From the NCBI GenBank assembly GCA_013203015.1, contig JABMPO010000344.1, forward strand, positions 1 through 9,344: 9,344 nucleotides of DNA, given 5' to 3'. The notes under the pieces were generated by a model. That model saw nothing but the letters and a program-made list of their open reading frames with translations, was not told the DNA's origin and ran no database searches. Made by a program: the position numbers and the translations under genes. Each line of letters starts with the position of its first letter. Position 1 is the stretch's first letter. Shown here one piece after another: positions 1 to 7,541 of this stretch. The DNA is from Fidelibacterota bacterium. GTDB lineage: Bacteria > Fidelibacterota > Marinisomatia > Marinisomatales > TCS56.

Positions 1-697
1 ATTCCGTCGACACCTGTTCTTCCGGGGAATCCAGGGCAATGATATGATCAGCGGCCTGTGCTCCGTCTTCAAATACATTAATATCCCCACCTTTTAAATC
101 ATTCGAAATTTCGAGATCGGCATTTTTGAAAGTTTCCTCGCTAAATTGCATATATTCAGATAATGAGTGAATTAGCAGCACAGTTTTTATATCGTGGTAA
201 AACTCCTCATTAGAGAAATGTTGCTGGTAGAATAAGGGTACAAGGGCTGTTGTCCAATCGTTACACAAGATGATATCAGGTTTCCAGAATAGGTGTGGCA
301 GGGTTGCCAGTGTGGCTTTACTGAAAAAAGCGAATCGCATATCGTTATCGCTATAGGGTCGACCATTTTTTGATTTATATAATAAGTTGGAAAGTGGTTT
401 AAACCATTCCGGGTGCTCAAGGAAATATACTTGTACTCTCGTTCTTGGAATAAATGCGCTTTTTGCGGAAACCAGTTGGTCCTCGCCATTGAAAGAAAAT
501 GGAATTTCACGTAAACGAATTACTTCGCGTAAAATGTATTTCCGCTCACTTACGAATCCATATTTAGGAATTATAGTCCTGATGTCATGTCCCATTTCCT
601 GCAATTTAAGGGGAATTTTAGCGGAAAAATTTCCTAACTCTACTGTGTTGGCAAACGGACAAATCTCAGGTGTTAAATAAAATATTTTTTTATTCAT
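1..697 (-). CDS. glgA: Glycogen/starch synthase-like protein (GT5), N-terminal part, cut by window edge
   Basis: The visible 232 residues match the N-terminal catalytic domain of GT5 glycogen synthases, which elongate alpha-1,4-glucan from a nucleotide-glucose donor in the cytoplasm. The first strand and loop (residues 5-16, IFYLTPEICPFA) occupy the place of the usual 'SE..P..KTGGL' segment, but the donor-binding K-x-G-G is absent: N17 stands for Lys, and V19-E20 for the two Gly. A later segment, CNDWTTAL (145-152), corresponds to the family's HDWxTAL, with Asn for His. Length, spacing and the stretch around residues 35-62 (GHDIRTIIPKYG, then EVIRLREIPF) resemble Bacteroidota proteins annotated glycogen/starch synthase that also lack KTGGL. 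The ATG lies two bases after the stop of the TPR gene, with only a weak purine stretch (TTGAG) upstream, so co-transcription is likely. The C-terminal half, with the second Rossmann domain, lies beyond base 1. Family assignment is fairly sure; enzymatic activity is not. Confidence 0.75.
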   Translation of the reverse strand, partial: MNKKIFYLTPEICPFANTVELGNFSAKIPLKLQEMGHDIRTIIPKYGFVSERKYILREVIRLREIPFSFNGEDQLVSAKSAFIPRTRVQVYFLEHPEWFKPLSNLLYKSKNGRPYSDNDMRFAFFSKATLATLPHLFWKPDIILCNDWTTALVPLFYQQHFSNEEFYHDIKTVLLIHSLSEYMQFSEETFKNADLEISNDLKGGDINVFEDGAQAADHIIALDSPEEQVSTE

Positions 698-699
698 AA

Positions 700-1521
700 T
701 TATTTTAAACTCAATTTTCTTAGTGCTTCTTTTGCTTTTTGATAATATTCACTACTGGGGAAATAATCCAGCAGTCTGGTATACTCCTCACGCGCTTTTT
801 CAAAATTTCCCATGTTTTGATAGGCTAACCCCAATTTCAATTGCGCATCATCGTCTTTGTCAGTCCCCGGAAATGAAAATACTTTTTCAAATTCGATTAC
901 CGAACGTTTATAATTTTTCGAAGAATAATAACATTCCGCCAACCAGTACTGACTGTTATCAGCTAATTCATGGGTAGGGTTACTGATAACTAATTCGGCA
1001 AATCCTTTGATGGCTTTACTGAATTCTCCATTTTGATAAGAACCCAGGTTTTCCAAATATAGCTTCTTATACTTGATTGCGGTTAGTTTAGTCGATGTAA
1101 CCGTTGAAATGTTTTCATTCTTTAAATTATACATCTCAGTAAAGCTATTAGTCAGCGTTACAATTTTATTTTCTATCATAACCAGTTGGGAAAGAATTTC
1201 AAAATTTGTGCTATCAGTGTATTCCGCTTTATCTTCTAAAATCCTGATCTTATTCTGCACAGTATTGATTCTGTTGACCAGTAAAATTGCTATTGAATCA
1301 GTTTGCTTTTTAGCAGTAACTGTGGCTGACAAAGCATTTTTTAGCTCTGGTAATAATATTCGAATTTTTGTCTCGAGTGAATCAGTGCGAACTTTCTCGC
1401 GTTCTAATTTTGCGTTAAGCCTGCGAATTTCACGATCGGTATTCGATTGCCCGTACACGGTGGTAGCAATGCCGCTGAATATTGAAATAATTATAAGAAG
1501 TATTATTGAATTACGTTTCAT
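700..1521 (-). CDS. Exported coiled-coil/TPR protein, YbgF/CpoB-like
   Basis: This 273-residue protein begins with a clear signal peptide: K2-R3, a hydrophobic run at about 6-19, and a likely cleavage near VYG|QS (24/25). A long charged, heptad-like helix follows (about 27-135), probably an oligomerising coiled coil. The C-terminal half (about 150-270) has roughly three TPR units with YxxGEFxxAIxxF, YWLAECYY and LGLAYQNMGNFEKAREEY patterns. This resembles the YbgF/CpoB C-terminal domain, which in Proteobacteria coordinates peptidoglycan synthesis with Tol-Pal in the periplasm. That layout is seen; the role is inferred. The ATG at 1521 is chosen because it gives the signal peptide directly and has an AAAAAAGG Shine-Dalgarno sequence 8 bases upstream. 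An in-frame ATG at 1602, overlapping the rodA stop as TAATG, would add 27 residues and bury the signal sequence. The gene is a member of the rod operon by position. No tol or pal gene is visible nearby. Confidence 0.7.
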   Translation of the reverse strand: MKRNSIILLIIISIFSGIATTVYGQSNTDREIRRLNAKLEREKVRTDSLETKIRILLPELKNALSATVTAKKQTDSIAILLVNRINTVQNKIRILEDKAEYTDSTNFEILSQLVMIENKIVTLTNSFTEMYNLKNENISTVTSTKLTAIKYKKLYLENLGSYQNGEFSKAIKGFAELVISNPTHELADNSQYWLAECYYSSKNYKRSVIEFEKVFSFPGTDKDDDAQLKLGLAYQNMGNFEKAREEYTRLLDYFPSSEYYQKAKEALRKLSLK

Positions 1522-1529
1522 CAAGGATA

Positions 1530-1535
1530 CCTTTT
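1530..1535 (-). promoter_or_regulatory. Shine-Dalgarno sequence of the TPR gene
   Basis: On the minus strand an A-run ending in AAAAGG sits 8 bases before the ATG at 1521. It is among the clearest ribosome binding sites in the window, and it decides between this start and the in-frame ATG at 1602. Confidence 0.6.
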
Positions 1536-1601
1536 TTGTAAAATATGCTTTTATGTCTAATACAAATTTACCTTTACCTTCGCGAACCATCAATGTTTTC
1601 A

Positions 1602-2828
1602 TTAGTCAGAATAATTAATACCCAAATTAATCACCAATCCTATCATCATGTAACATGATAATAGGAATGATCCGCCATAAGAAAGGAAGGGTAACGGCAG
1701 CCCTTTTACGGGAATCATTCCGGCTGCCATAGCAACATTAACGAAAATATGAGTGAGAAATATTACCATAATTCCTATGATAGCCAGACTGGAAAACTTA
1801 TTGTCAGATTCATAGGCTAGTTTTAGCATCCTTAATAACATCCAGCCAAACAGGACTAAAATAATAAAAATAGCAATGAAGCCGAATTCTTCACCAATGA
1901 CCGATACGATAAAATCAGTCTCCTGCACCGGAAGATATTTTAATTGAGTCTGGGTACCCTGCCCCCACCCTTTTCCAAGAAAACCGCCCGAACCTATTGC
2001 AGTCTGGCTCTGAATAATTTGATATCCCGCGCCAAGGGGATCCAAGGTTGGGTCCAGTACTGTCAAAATTCTTTTTTGTTGATACGGTTTTAACATATTC
2101 CACAGGGTCGGTGACAATAATCCCAGGAATATATTTGCAAAATATACTACCACACCCATTACCATAGTTGGCCGAGCCAAATATAAAATTATTAATAACA
2201 AAACTGCCCAAATCCAAAAAGACAGCGAATTAAAGGCAGTCAGAATAGCCATAATTGGGGCAATCAATAAAAACAAATTGAACGGTTTAACACCGGCCCA
2301 GAACATCATCACAATGACAGGTGAGGCCATTATTATGGCGGTTCCAAGATCAGGTTGCTTTAGTACGATCAAAGCTGGAATTGCAGTAATTATTAATGGC
2401 ATTAATACTGCACTTTTTCGATTTAACCGCAATTTCGGATTCGAAAGATATCGTGCCAGGACCAGCACTATCAAAAACTTGGCAATTTCTGACGGCTGAA
2501 TATGGATAGAGCCAAATGTTATCCATCGGTGCGTTCCTGCCACCTGGGTACTTAAATATGGGACAAACAACAGCATAATGAACAAGAAGTATAAAATTGG
2601 ACTGTATTTGTAGATATTTTTACGTGATAGGCTGAATGTAATAAATAGAAATACGACAGCAGGAATCATCCACAAAATCTGTCGGAAAAAGGATGTATCT
2701 GTGAAAGATATATCTTGGTTTATTGTCACACTACCTATGCTGATTAACCCAATTACGGACAATAAAAAAGTCACCATTATCAGTGAAATTGAAGCATCAT
2801 GAAGTTTGTTTTTGATAATACTCAGCAT
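1602..2828 (-). CDS. rodA: RodA, SEDS-family peptidoglycan glycosyltransferase
   Basis: RodA is the inner-membrane SEDS glycosyltransferase that polymerises lipid II into glycan strands during cell elongation, paired with PBP2. The 408-residue protein has about ten hydrophobic segments and the family signatures in order: GTHRWITFG (98-106), QPSEIAK (111-117), KQPDLGTA (157-164), the long extracytoplasmic loop with GAGYQIIQSQTAIGSGG (266-282), and GLPLPFLSYGGS (376-387). The segment QETDFI (302-307) carries D305, corresponding to the Asp found essential in other RodA/FtsW proteins. Length is typical of RodA. Position directly after the PBP2 gene, and the absence of division genes here, favour RodA over FtsW. 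The ATG is 5 bases after the PBP2 stop, with a weak GAAGAA upstream, so translation is probably coupled. Confidence 0.97.
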   Translation of the reverse strand: MLSIIKNKLHDASISLIMVTFLLSVIGLISIGSVTINQDISFTDTSFFRQILWMIPAVVFLFITFSLSRKNIYKYSPILYFLFIMLLFVPYLSTQVAGTHRWITFGSIHIQPSEIAKFLIVLVLARYLSNPKLRLNRKSAVLMPLIITAIPALIVLKQPDLGTAIIMASPVIVMMFWAGVKPFNLFLLIAPIMAILTAFNSLSFWIWAVLLLIILYLARPTMVMGVVVYFANIFLGLLSPTLWNMLKPYQQKRILTVLDPTLDPLGAGYQIIQSQTAIGSGGFLGKGWGQGTQTQLKYLPVQETDFIVSVIGEEFGFIAIFIILVLFGWMLLRMLKLAYESDNKFSSLAIIGIMVIFLTHIFVNVAMAAGMIPVKGLPLPFLSYGGSFLLSCYMMIGLVINLGINYSD

Positions 2829-2833
2829 TGTCG

Positions 2834-4600
2834 CTATGATAATTCTTCAGAAAAATATTTTGTGAAATACAATTCAAATATTTTACGTGCAATTGGTGCA
2901 GCAATATCACCTCCATGGCCAGAATTTTCAACCAGGATTACGACCGAAATCATGCTATTATTCATTTTTGCCCAACCTACATACCAAGCGTGAGGGTCGC
3001 CATGAGGATTCTCGGCAGTACCGGTTTTTCCATAAGAAATCACCTTCTCAAGACGTGGTTGCGCAAGTTTTCCGGTACCTTTTTCACCGTGGGTAACCCC
3101 AAACATATACCTGTGCAACAGATCCCATATTTCGTCTTTATATTCTAAAGATGTTGAAAGTGGTGATTCGCGACTAATTAGTAAATGAGGTTCATAAGAT
3201 TTTCCTTGGGTAGCAAATAAATTAATCATATTTACCATTTGCATAGGTGTAACCAGTATATCGCCCTGACCAATGGCAATGTTCAGTAATTGCCCTTTAG
3301 TCCAACCTTTTACACCATATTTCCCGTTCATAAAATTAATATCTGGAATATTGCCGGAAAGCTCAGACGGTAAATCAATTCCACTGGGATTTCCCAATGA
3401 AAAATCACGACAAATCTCCGCCCATTTATCCAATGGAATCAACTGTATCATATTGTAAAAATATACATTACATGATTCTATTATTGCTTTTGGTAAATTG
3501 ACATTCCCATGTCCGCCAGGTTTCCAGCAATCGTACCTGCGCCGTCCAAGTCGATATGAACCACGGCAGGTAATACTTTTATTCGTATCAACTAAATCAT
3601 AATTTAACAAGGCCAACATTACCAGGGGTTTAAATGTTGATCCGGGAGGATAAAGGCCATGCGTGATTCGATTTACCAATGGTTTTTCCGGGTTATTTAA
3701 ATATGAATTCCAATCTTCATTCAAAGTAATTCCGGTGAATAAATCCGGAGGATAATCCGGAAAACTGCCGATTGCAAGAATCTCACCCGAATTGGGATCA
3801 GAAACTATTACGGCGCCCCGTTTGCCACTCATTTCAGATCTAATCAGTATTTGAAGATCGCTATCCAAGGAGATATGTATATCTTCACCAGGTATGGGCT
3901 TGATTACCTCATGATCTATCGAACTCTGAACTTCCCGTCCAAGAGCATCAACCCGCAGATATCTTGCGCCATCAGTTCCTCTTAAAATTAATTCATATTG
4001 CTTCTCAAGGCCGCGCCAGCCAATCATATCACCAAGCCGATATTGTTTATTCTGATTCGCAGTTTCTAGATAATTTCGATCAACTTCGCGGACATACCCA
4101 AGAATATGAGCTGCATTAATAAACTCTGGATAATAACGTTCCGGCAATAACCTGTAATAGATCCCAGGCAGTTCTGATTTATGCTCTGCTATCCTACTTA
4201 ATTGACTGATACTCAAATCTTTAGCTAATCTGGTCGGATGAAAACGACCAAGATAATATTTCTTATAATTTCTGGTTAATATTTCTTCCGGAATATCAAT
4301 ATAATTACTGATTTTTTTGATAATGCTATCGCGATTATCAATTTCAACCGGGATGGCCGTGAGCATATAGGTGGGATGATTATCAACCAGTATATTTCCT
4401 TCACGATCGTATATTAAACCACGGGGTGCGGGAATACTTTGAACGCGAATAATATTAGCTTCGGATTTTACCTTATACTGCTCATACCTATATATCTGCA
4501 ACTGAAAAAACCGCCCCAACAGAAGAACGATCACTGCAGCTACTACCGCGCGTAATATGATTACTTTTTGCTGTGATACCTGGTTTTCGGATTGGAGCAT
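2834..4600 (-). CDS. mrdA: Penicillin-binding protein 2 (class B, transpeptidase)
   Basis: PBP2 is the elongasome transpeptidase that cross-links peptidoglycan made by RodA. The 588-residue protein has a short cytoplasmic N-terminus, one membrane anchor (about 13-35), and a pedestal/dimerisation domain containing APRGLIYDREGN (58-69). A C-terminal transpeptidase domain follows, with all three active-site motifs: S321-TFK, S376-C-N and K525-T-G. The stretch around C345, C358 and H364 (CRGSYR, then CWKPGGHG) is typical of PBP2 rather than of division PBP3/FtsI. The ATG overlaps the mreD stop by one base (TAATG), which suggests translational coupling. Motifs and length indicate an intact, active enzyme and the probable target of mecillinam-type beta-lactams in this organism (family knowledge). 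Confidence 0.97.
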   Translation of the reverse strand: MLQSENQVSQQKVIILRAVVAAVIVLLLGRFFQLQIYRYEQYKVKSEANIIRVQSIPAPRGLIYDREGNILVDNHPTYMLTAIPVEIDNRDSIIKKISNYIDIPEEILTRNYKKYYLGRFHPTRLAKDLSISQLSRIAEHKSELPGIYYRLLPERYYPEFINAAHILGYVREVDRNYLETANQNKQYRLGDMIGWRGLEKQYELILRGTDGARYLRVDALGREVQSSIDHEVIKPIPGEDIHISLDSDLQILIRSEMSGKRGAVIVSDPNSGEILAIGSFPDYPPDLFTGITLNEDWNSYLNNPEKPLVNRITHGLYPPGSTFKPLVMLALLNYDLVDTNKSITCRGSYRLGRRRYDCWKPGGHGNVNLPKAIIESCNVYFYNMIQLIPLDKWAEICRDFSLGNPSGIDLPSELSGNIPDINFMNGKYGVKGWTKGQLLNIAIGQGDILVTPMQMVNMINLFATQGKSYEPHLLISRESPLSTSLEYKDEIWDLLHRYMFGVTHGEKGTGKLAQPRLEKVISYGKTGTAENPHGDPHAWYVGWAKMNNSMISVVILVENSGHGGDIAAPIARKIFELYFTKYFSEELS

Positions 4601-5079
4601 TAACTATCTCTGGCAAGTGGCAAAAATAGCAGTACAATTATCGCAAATGCCAATGTATATAAACTACTGAATAGCACGCTTCCCCAAAACACCTGCGGAT
4701 TATAATCCAATAATCTCGCCGATGTTATGCTAAACCGAATAAAATAAAGCAAGACAATACATAGACTCCAGAATGAATGGTATAGAATTGGTGGCCATTT
4801 GCTGTATTTATTATGGATGACACCTAATATATAGGTAAAAACTGTATACAATAATGCACTTAACCCGAAATACGAAGCGACGCCAATAAAATCCACTAAC
4901 AAACCCAGCAGGAAACCGGTACTAATTCCTGCTATCCGACCTTCCCAAATAGTCAGATATAATAAAAATATCAATATAAAATCAGGTCTAATTAGTTTGA
5001 TCGACAGTAAATCAGATAAGAGAATCTGAAGAATGGTAGCTGATAACCCAAAAATAATATAGCGTTTATTGAATTTCAT
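4600..5079 (-). CDS. mreD: Rod shape-determining membrane protein MreD
   Basis: MreD is a small integral membrane protein of the elongasome that works with MreC to control PBP2-RodA. The 159-residue sequence is almost wholly hydrophobic with about five to six membrane segments. It has the family's recognisable core: RPDFILIFLLYLTIW (31-45), then GFLLGLLVDFIG (55-66) and FGLSALLY (71-78). MreD evolves quickly, so the call rests on these patterns together with the position between mreC and mrdA. The ATG is one base after the mreC stop. A TGGA stretch about 8 bases upstream may serve as a weak ribosome binding site. The 3' end overlaps the PBP2 start by one base. Confidence 0.87.
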   Translation of the reverse strand: MKFNKRYIIFGLSATILQILLSDLLSIKLIRPDFILIFLLYLTIWEGRIAGISTGFLLGLLVDFIGVASYFGLSALLYTVFTYILGVIHNKYSKWPPILYHSFWSLCIVLLYFIRFSITSARLLDYNPQVFWGSVLFSSLYTLAFAIIVLLFLPLARDS

Positions 5080-5080
5080 A

Positions 5081-5863
5081 TTAATCCAGAATTACAAAAA
5101 CGTATTCCAGAATACCAATATTATAATGCATCTCTATTTTCAATCGTTTCTGAAAACTGCCCCGCTCATCAAAAATTGCACTCACCCTGCCAACAGGTAA
5201 ACTGGCAGGAAAAATATCACTGTATGAAGAAGTATAAACTAAATCACCAACATTTATTTTTGCGCTTTTCGGAACTTCACGAATCTCGCAAATGTTGTTG
5301 CCAAGCCAACTTAATATTCCGATCGCGCCGTCGGGAACGATACGTACGCTCAACCGAAAGTCCGGATCACTGATAAGCTGAATGATTGATGTTGTCTCAC
5401 CGACATGCATAGTCTTACCAACAACTCCATCAGCAATTACAACAGGATCGTTAACAGCAACTCCATCGTTTGTTCCAACGTCAATAATGAATGATGAAAG
5501 GGTCGTTGTAATACCTTTGCCATGTACAGCAGCCGGTAAAAGATTCAAATGCGATTCCCGTTTGAAATCCAAAAGAGATCTCAATTGCAAATTATCATTT
5601 TCCAGATTCCGCATGGATTCCAAAAGCAGTTTCAACTGCAAATTTTTATTACGTAAATCGCTGTTCTCTAAATCAAGTGATCGTTTGGAAGTCACCCAGA
5701 CAGATGGAATCTTGGTAAAAGCGAAATAGCGGCTGAATCGAATCCGCAATTCTGCAATTTCTGTATTGTCTCCAGAAAATAGAATTAATAAGGACAGAAA
5801 TAATGCAAAAATAAATATTACATGGTCTTTTTGGCGCAGGAAAGCAAAATAGATCGATCGCAT
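5081..5863 (-). CDS. mreC: Rod shape-determining protein MreC
   Basis: MreC is a bitopic inner-membrane protein whose periplasmic part forms filaments and activates PBP2. The 260-residue protein shows a short basic N-terminus, one membrane segment (about 14-30), a leucine-rich coiled coil (about 62-100, ending ENDNLQLRSLLDF) and a periplasmic beta-domain region (about 108-258). Typical patterns are IIDVGTNDGV (126-135), VVGKT (147-151), ISDPDFRLSVRI (164-175) and the FPASLPVGRV segment (218-227), which corresponds to the family's TSGxGGxFPxGxPVG. Here the glycines are replaced (TSSYSD), a mild divergence. Length is somewhat short but usual for the FCB group. The ATG lies 6 bases after the mreB stop and has no visible Shine-Dalgarno sequence, so coupling or an FCB-style AT-rich leader may drive initiation. 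Confidence 0.94.
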   Translation of the reverse strand: MRSIYFAFLRQKDHVIFIFALFLSLLILFSGDNTEIAELRIRFSRYFAFTKIPSVWVTSKRSLDLENSDLRNKNLQLKLLLESMRNLENDNLQLRSLLDFKRESHLNLLPAAVHGKGITTTLSSFIIDVGTNDGVAVNDPVVIADGVVGKTMHVGETTSIIQLISDPDFRLSVRIVPDGAIGILSWLGNNICEIREVPKSAKINVGDLVYTSSYSDIFPASLPVGRVSAIFDERGSFQKRLKIEMHYNIGILEYVFVILD

Positions 5864-5869
5864 TAAATG

Positions 5870-6898
5870 TTACATTAAAACTGCTGCATATTTTTTAACA
5901 TCTTCCAAAACATATCCGGTACCGCGAACGACGGAAAGCAATGGATCCTCAGCAACGTTGACGGGAATATTGGTACGCTCCCTAATAATCTGATCTATTC
6001 CCCTGAGCAGGCTTCCTCCACCGGTCATAATTATTCCACGATCCAGAATATCCGATGCCAGTTCGGGAGGCGTTTGTTCCAAGGCTCTCTTCACTGCTTC
6101 CACGATACTGTTAATCGGATCTTTGAGGGCATGGCGGATTTCATCAGATGAAACTTCCGCGGTCTTGGGTATGCCTGAAACCAGATCGCGACCTTTAACA
6201 AAAATCGGCTCAGATTTCATGCGCATCGCAGACCCAACCGTTTTCTTAATTCGCTCACCGGTGGCGATCCCGATATCTAGTTTGTGTTCGTTTCGGAACC
6301 ATTGTACAATTGCATCATCCATCTCATCACCGGCGATACGGATCGTCTCTTTAGTCACTACCCCGTTAAGTGCAATAACTGCAATCTCAGTGGTACCACC
6401 GCCAATATCAACAATAATATTGCCTACCGGCTGGCTTATATCCAGACCTATTCCAATTGCGGCCGCAACCGGCTCTTCGATCAAATACACTTCGCGGGCG
6501 TTAGATCGATCACCACTATCTTTTACAGCGCGACGTTCAACCTCAGTAACTCCGGATGGTACGCAAATAACCATTCTTGGTCGTGCCAGACGATTTAGAT
6601 TCATCTTTCGTATGAACCCCTGCAACATTCCGTCGGTCATATTAAAATCAGCTATCACACCATCTTGAAGCGGTCGGATGGTCTCGATTTCACGATGGGT
6701 CCGACCAACCATGACTTTTGCATCATTGCCAACCGCAATAATTTTGCCATCATGAACCGAGCGGGCAATGATTGATGGCTCATTTACGACAATACCACGA
6801 CCTTTTAACCAGATTAGAGTATTCGCTGTGCCAAGATCGATTGCCACATCACCGGAAACCCACGAAAATATATTTTTTGTCTGATTTAATATGCTCAT
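5870..6898 (-). CDS. mreB: Rod shape-determining protein MreB (bacterial actin)
   Basis: MreB is the cytoplasmic actin homologue that forms membrane-bound filaments and orients lateral-wall synthesis. The 342-residue protein has all the nucleotide-binding motifs: phosphate-1 DLGTANT (21-27), VPSGVTEVERRAVKDS (113-128), EEPVAAAIG (141-149), phosphate-2 DIGGGTT (164-170) and the adenosine loop GGGSLLRG (293-300). The N-terminal segment before DLGT (IFSWVSGD, 10-17) carries bulky hydrophobics that could insert in the membrane, as in other Gram-negative MreBs. Length is standard. It is the first gene of the mreBCD-mrdA-rodA run and follows the only sizeable intergenic gap, so a promoter is likely upstream. 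The ATG has no Shine-Dalgarno sequence, only an AT-rich leader. No nucleotide-binding motif is missing. Confidence 0.98.
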   Translation of the reverse strand: MSILNQTKNIFSWVSGDVAIDLGTANTLIWLKGRGIVVNEPSIIARSVHDGKIIAVGNDAKVMVGRTHREIETIRPLQDGVIADFNMTDGMLQGFIRKMNLNRLARPRMVICVPSGVTEVERRAVKDSGDRSNAREVYLIEEPVAAAIGIGLDISQPVGNIIVDIGGGTTEIAVIALNGVVTKETIRIAGDEMDDAIVQWFRNEHKLDIGIATGERIKKTVGSAMRMKSEPIFVKGRDLVSGIPKTAEVSSDEIRHALKDPINSIVEAVKRALEQTPPELASDILDRGIIMTGGGSLLRGIDQIIRERTNIPVNVAEDPLLSVVRGTGYVLEDVKKYAAVLM

Positions 6899-7007
6899 TA
6901 TTTAGTTAATTATTTCTAAACTATCTGATTTTCGAAGTGGAAATTACATTTTTATCTATTCAATATCACTCGATTAATAAGGTAATTTGAATCTGATAAA
7001 TGGAGTT
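6899..7007 (-). promoter_or_regulatory. Intergenic gap before mreB, probable promoter region
   Basis: This is the longest non-coding stretch in the window and separates the RNase H gene from the rod operon. It is strongly AT-rich. I find no good sigma-70 hexamer pair and no Bacteroidota-type TTTG/TAnnTTTG pair. An imperfect inverted repeat (ATTCAA at 6987-6992 against TTGAAT at 6958-6963, 23-base loop) is the only structure seen, and it may be chance. There is no GC-rich hairpin with a T-run, so a terminator for the upstream genes is not evident. Promoter function is inferred from position only. Confidence 0.4.
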
Positions 7008-7541
7008 TTATTTACTTCTCATTCCCATTTTGCTGAGCCTGTCGGCTTCCTGGTTTTTATCACGAAAGATATGGGTAACCGAATATTGCACCATTCTAGC
7101 TAATAATTCACAACTGATATTATACAAAGGTATCATTCGCTCGTTTTTAACTTTATAACGACCGTTTATTTGACGTACAACCAATTCACTGTCCATATAA
7201 ATATTAGCACTTTTTATACCATTCTTAATCAATAATTCCAAACCTTTGATCAATGATCGGTATTCAGCCTGATTATTTGTCGCCTCACCAATAAAATCAG
7301 CAAATTCAAAAATCTTCCTGTCATTCTGAAAAGCTACACCACCAATGCCGGCTATTTTATTGTTAAGATCTGCCGCGCCGTCAACGAATAAGCGAACAGC
7401 ATTAGAAGATTCTTTAGAAATATTTATTTTGAGATTGGTTATTATTTTTCGATCGCTGTCTGATAAATCGTTTATAAGCAGGTTTATTTTATCTGATTGC
7501 AATAATCTTCCGATTGCTTGAATTTCTTTATTATTTAGCAT
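7008..7541 (-). CDS. Ribonuclease HI-family protein (RVT_3-type)
   Basis: The RNase H fold hydrolyses the RNA strand of RNA/DNA hybrids with two metal ions held by a D-E-D-D set. All four are visible: D54 in LFVDGAA, E93 in NNQAEY, D117 in MDSELVVRQI and D167 in NQEADRLS. The domain spans about 48-175 and resembles the short 'RNase HI family / reverse-transcriptase-like' proteins rather than classical E. coli RnhA, because the basic handle region is reduced to INGRYKVKNERMIPLY. An N-terminal extension of about 45 residues (helical, charged, containing LLQSDKINLLINDLSDSDRKI) is not part of the core fold and I do not recognise it. The ATG lies inside the end of the dehydrogenase-like gene (11-base overlap) and has no Shine-Dalgarno sequence, implying coupled translation. 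It is likely an active nuclease; its physiological role here is unknown. Confidence 0.88.
   Translation of the reverse strand: MLNNKEIQAIGRLLQSDKINLLINDLSDSDRKIITNLKINISKESSNAVRLFVDGAADLNNKIAGIGGVAFQNDRKIFEFADFIGEATNNQAEYRSLIKGLELLIKNGIKSANIYMDSELVVRQINGRYKVKNERMIPLYNISCELLARMVQYSVTHIFRDKNQEADRLSKMGMRSK

Noticed and set aside
187..510. Open frame of 107 codons on the minus strand
   Set aside because: It lies out of frame inside the glycogen-synthase-like gene, whose own frame is open from 697 to the window edge and matches a known family.
1073..1618. Open frame of 181 codons on the plus strand
   Set aside because: It is antisense to the TPR gene coiled-coil region, has no family resemblance, and is explained by the composition of the real gene.
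5382..5729. Open frame of 115 codons on the plus strand
   Set aside because: It is a shadow of mreC with no recognisable domain or ribosome binding site.
6123..6668. Open frame of 181 codons on the plus strand
   Set aside because: It is antisense to mreB, which has every expected motif. The translated product is low in complexity and unlike known proteins.
6899..7007. Intrinsic terminator after the RNase H gene
   Set aside because: No GC-rich hairpin followed by a T-run is present on the minus strand.
7008..7541. Part of a retroelement (reverse transcriptase-linked RNase H)
   Set aside because: There is no reverse transcriptase, maturase or repeat nearby, and the gene is a complete stand-alone RNase H overlapping a chromosomal neighbour.
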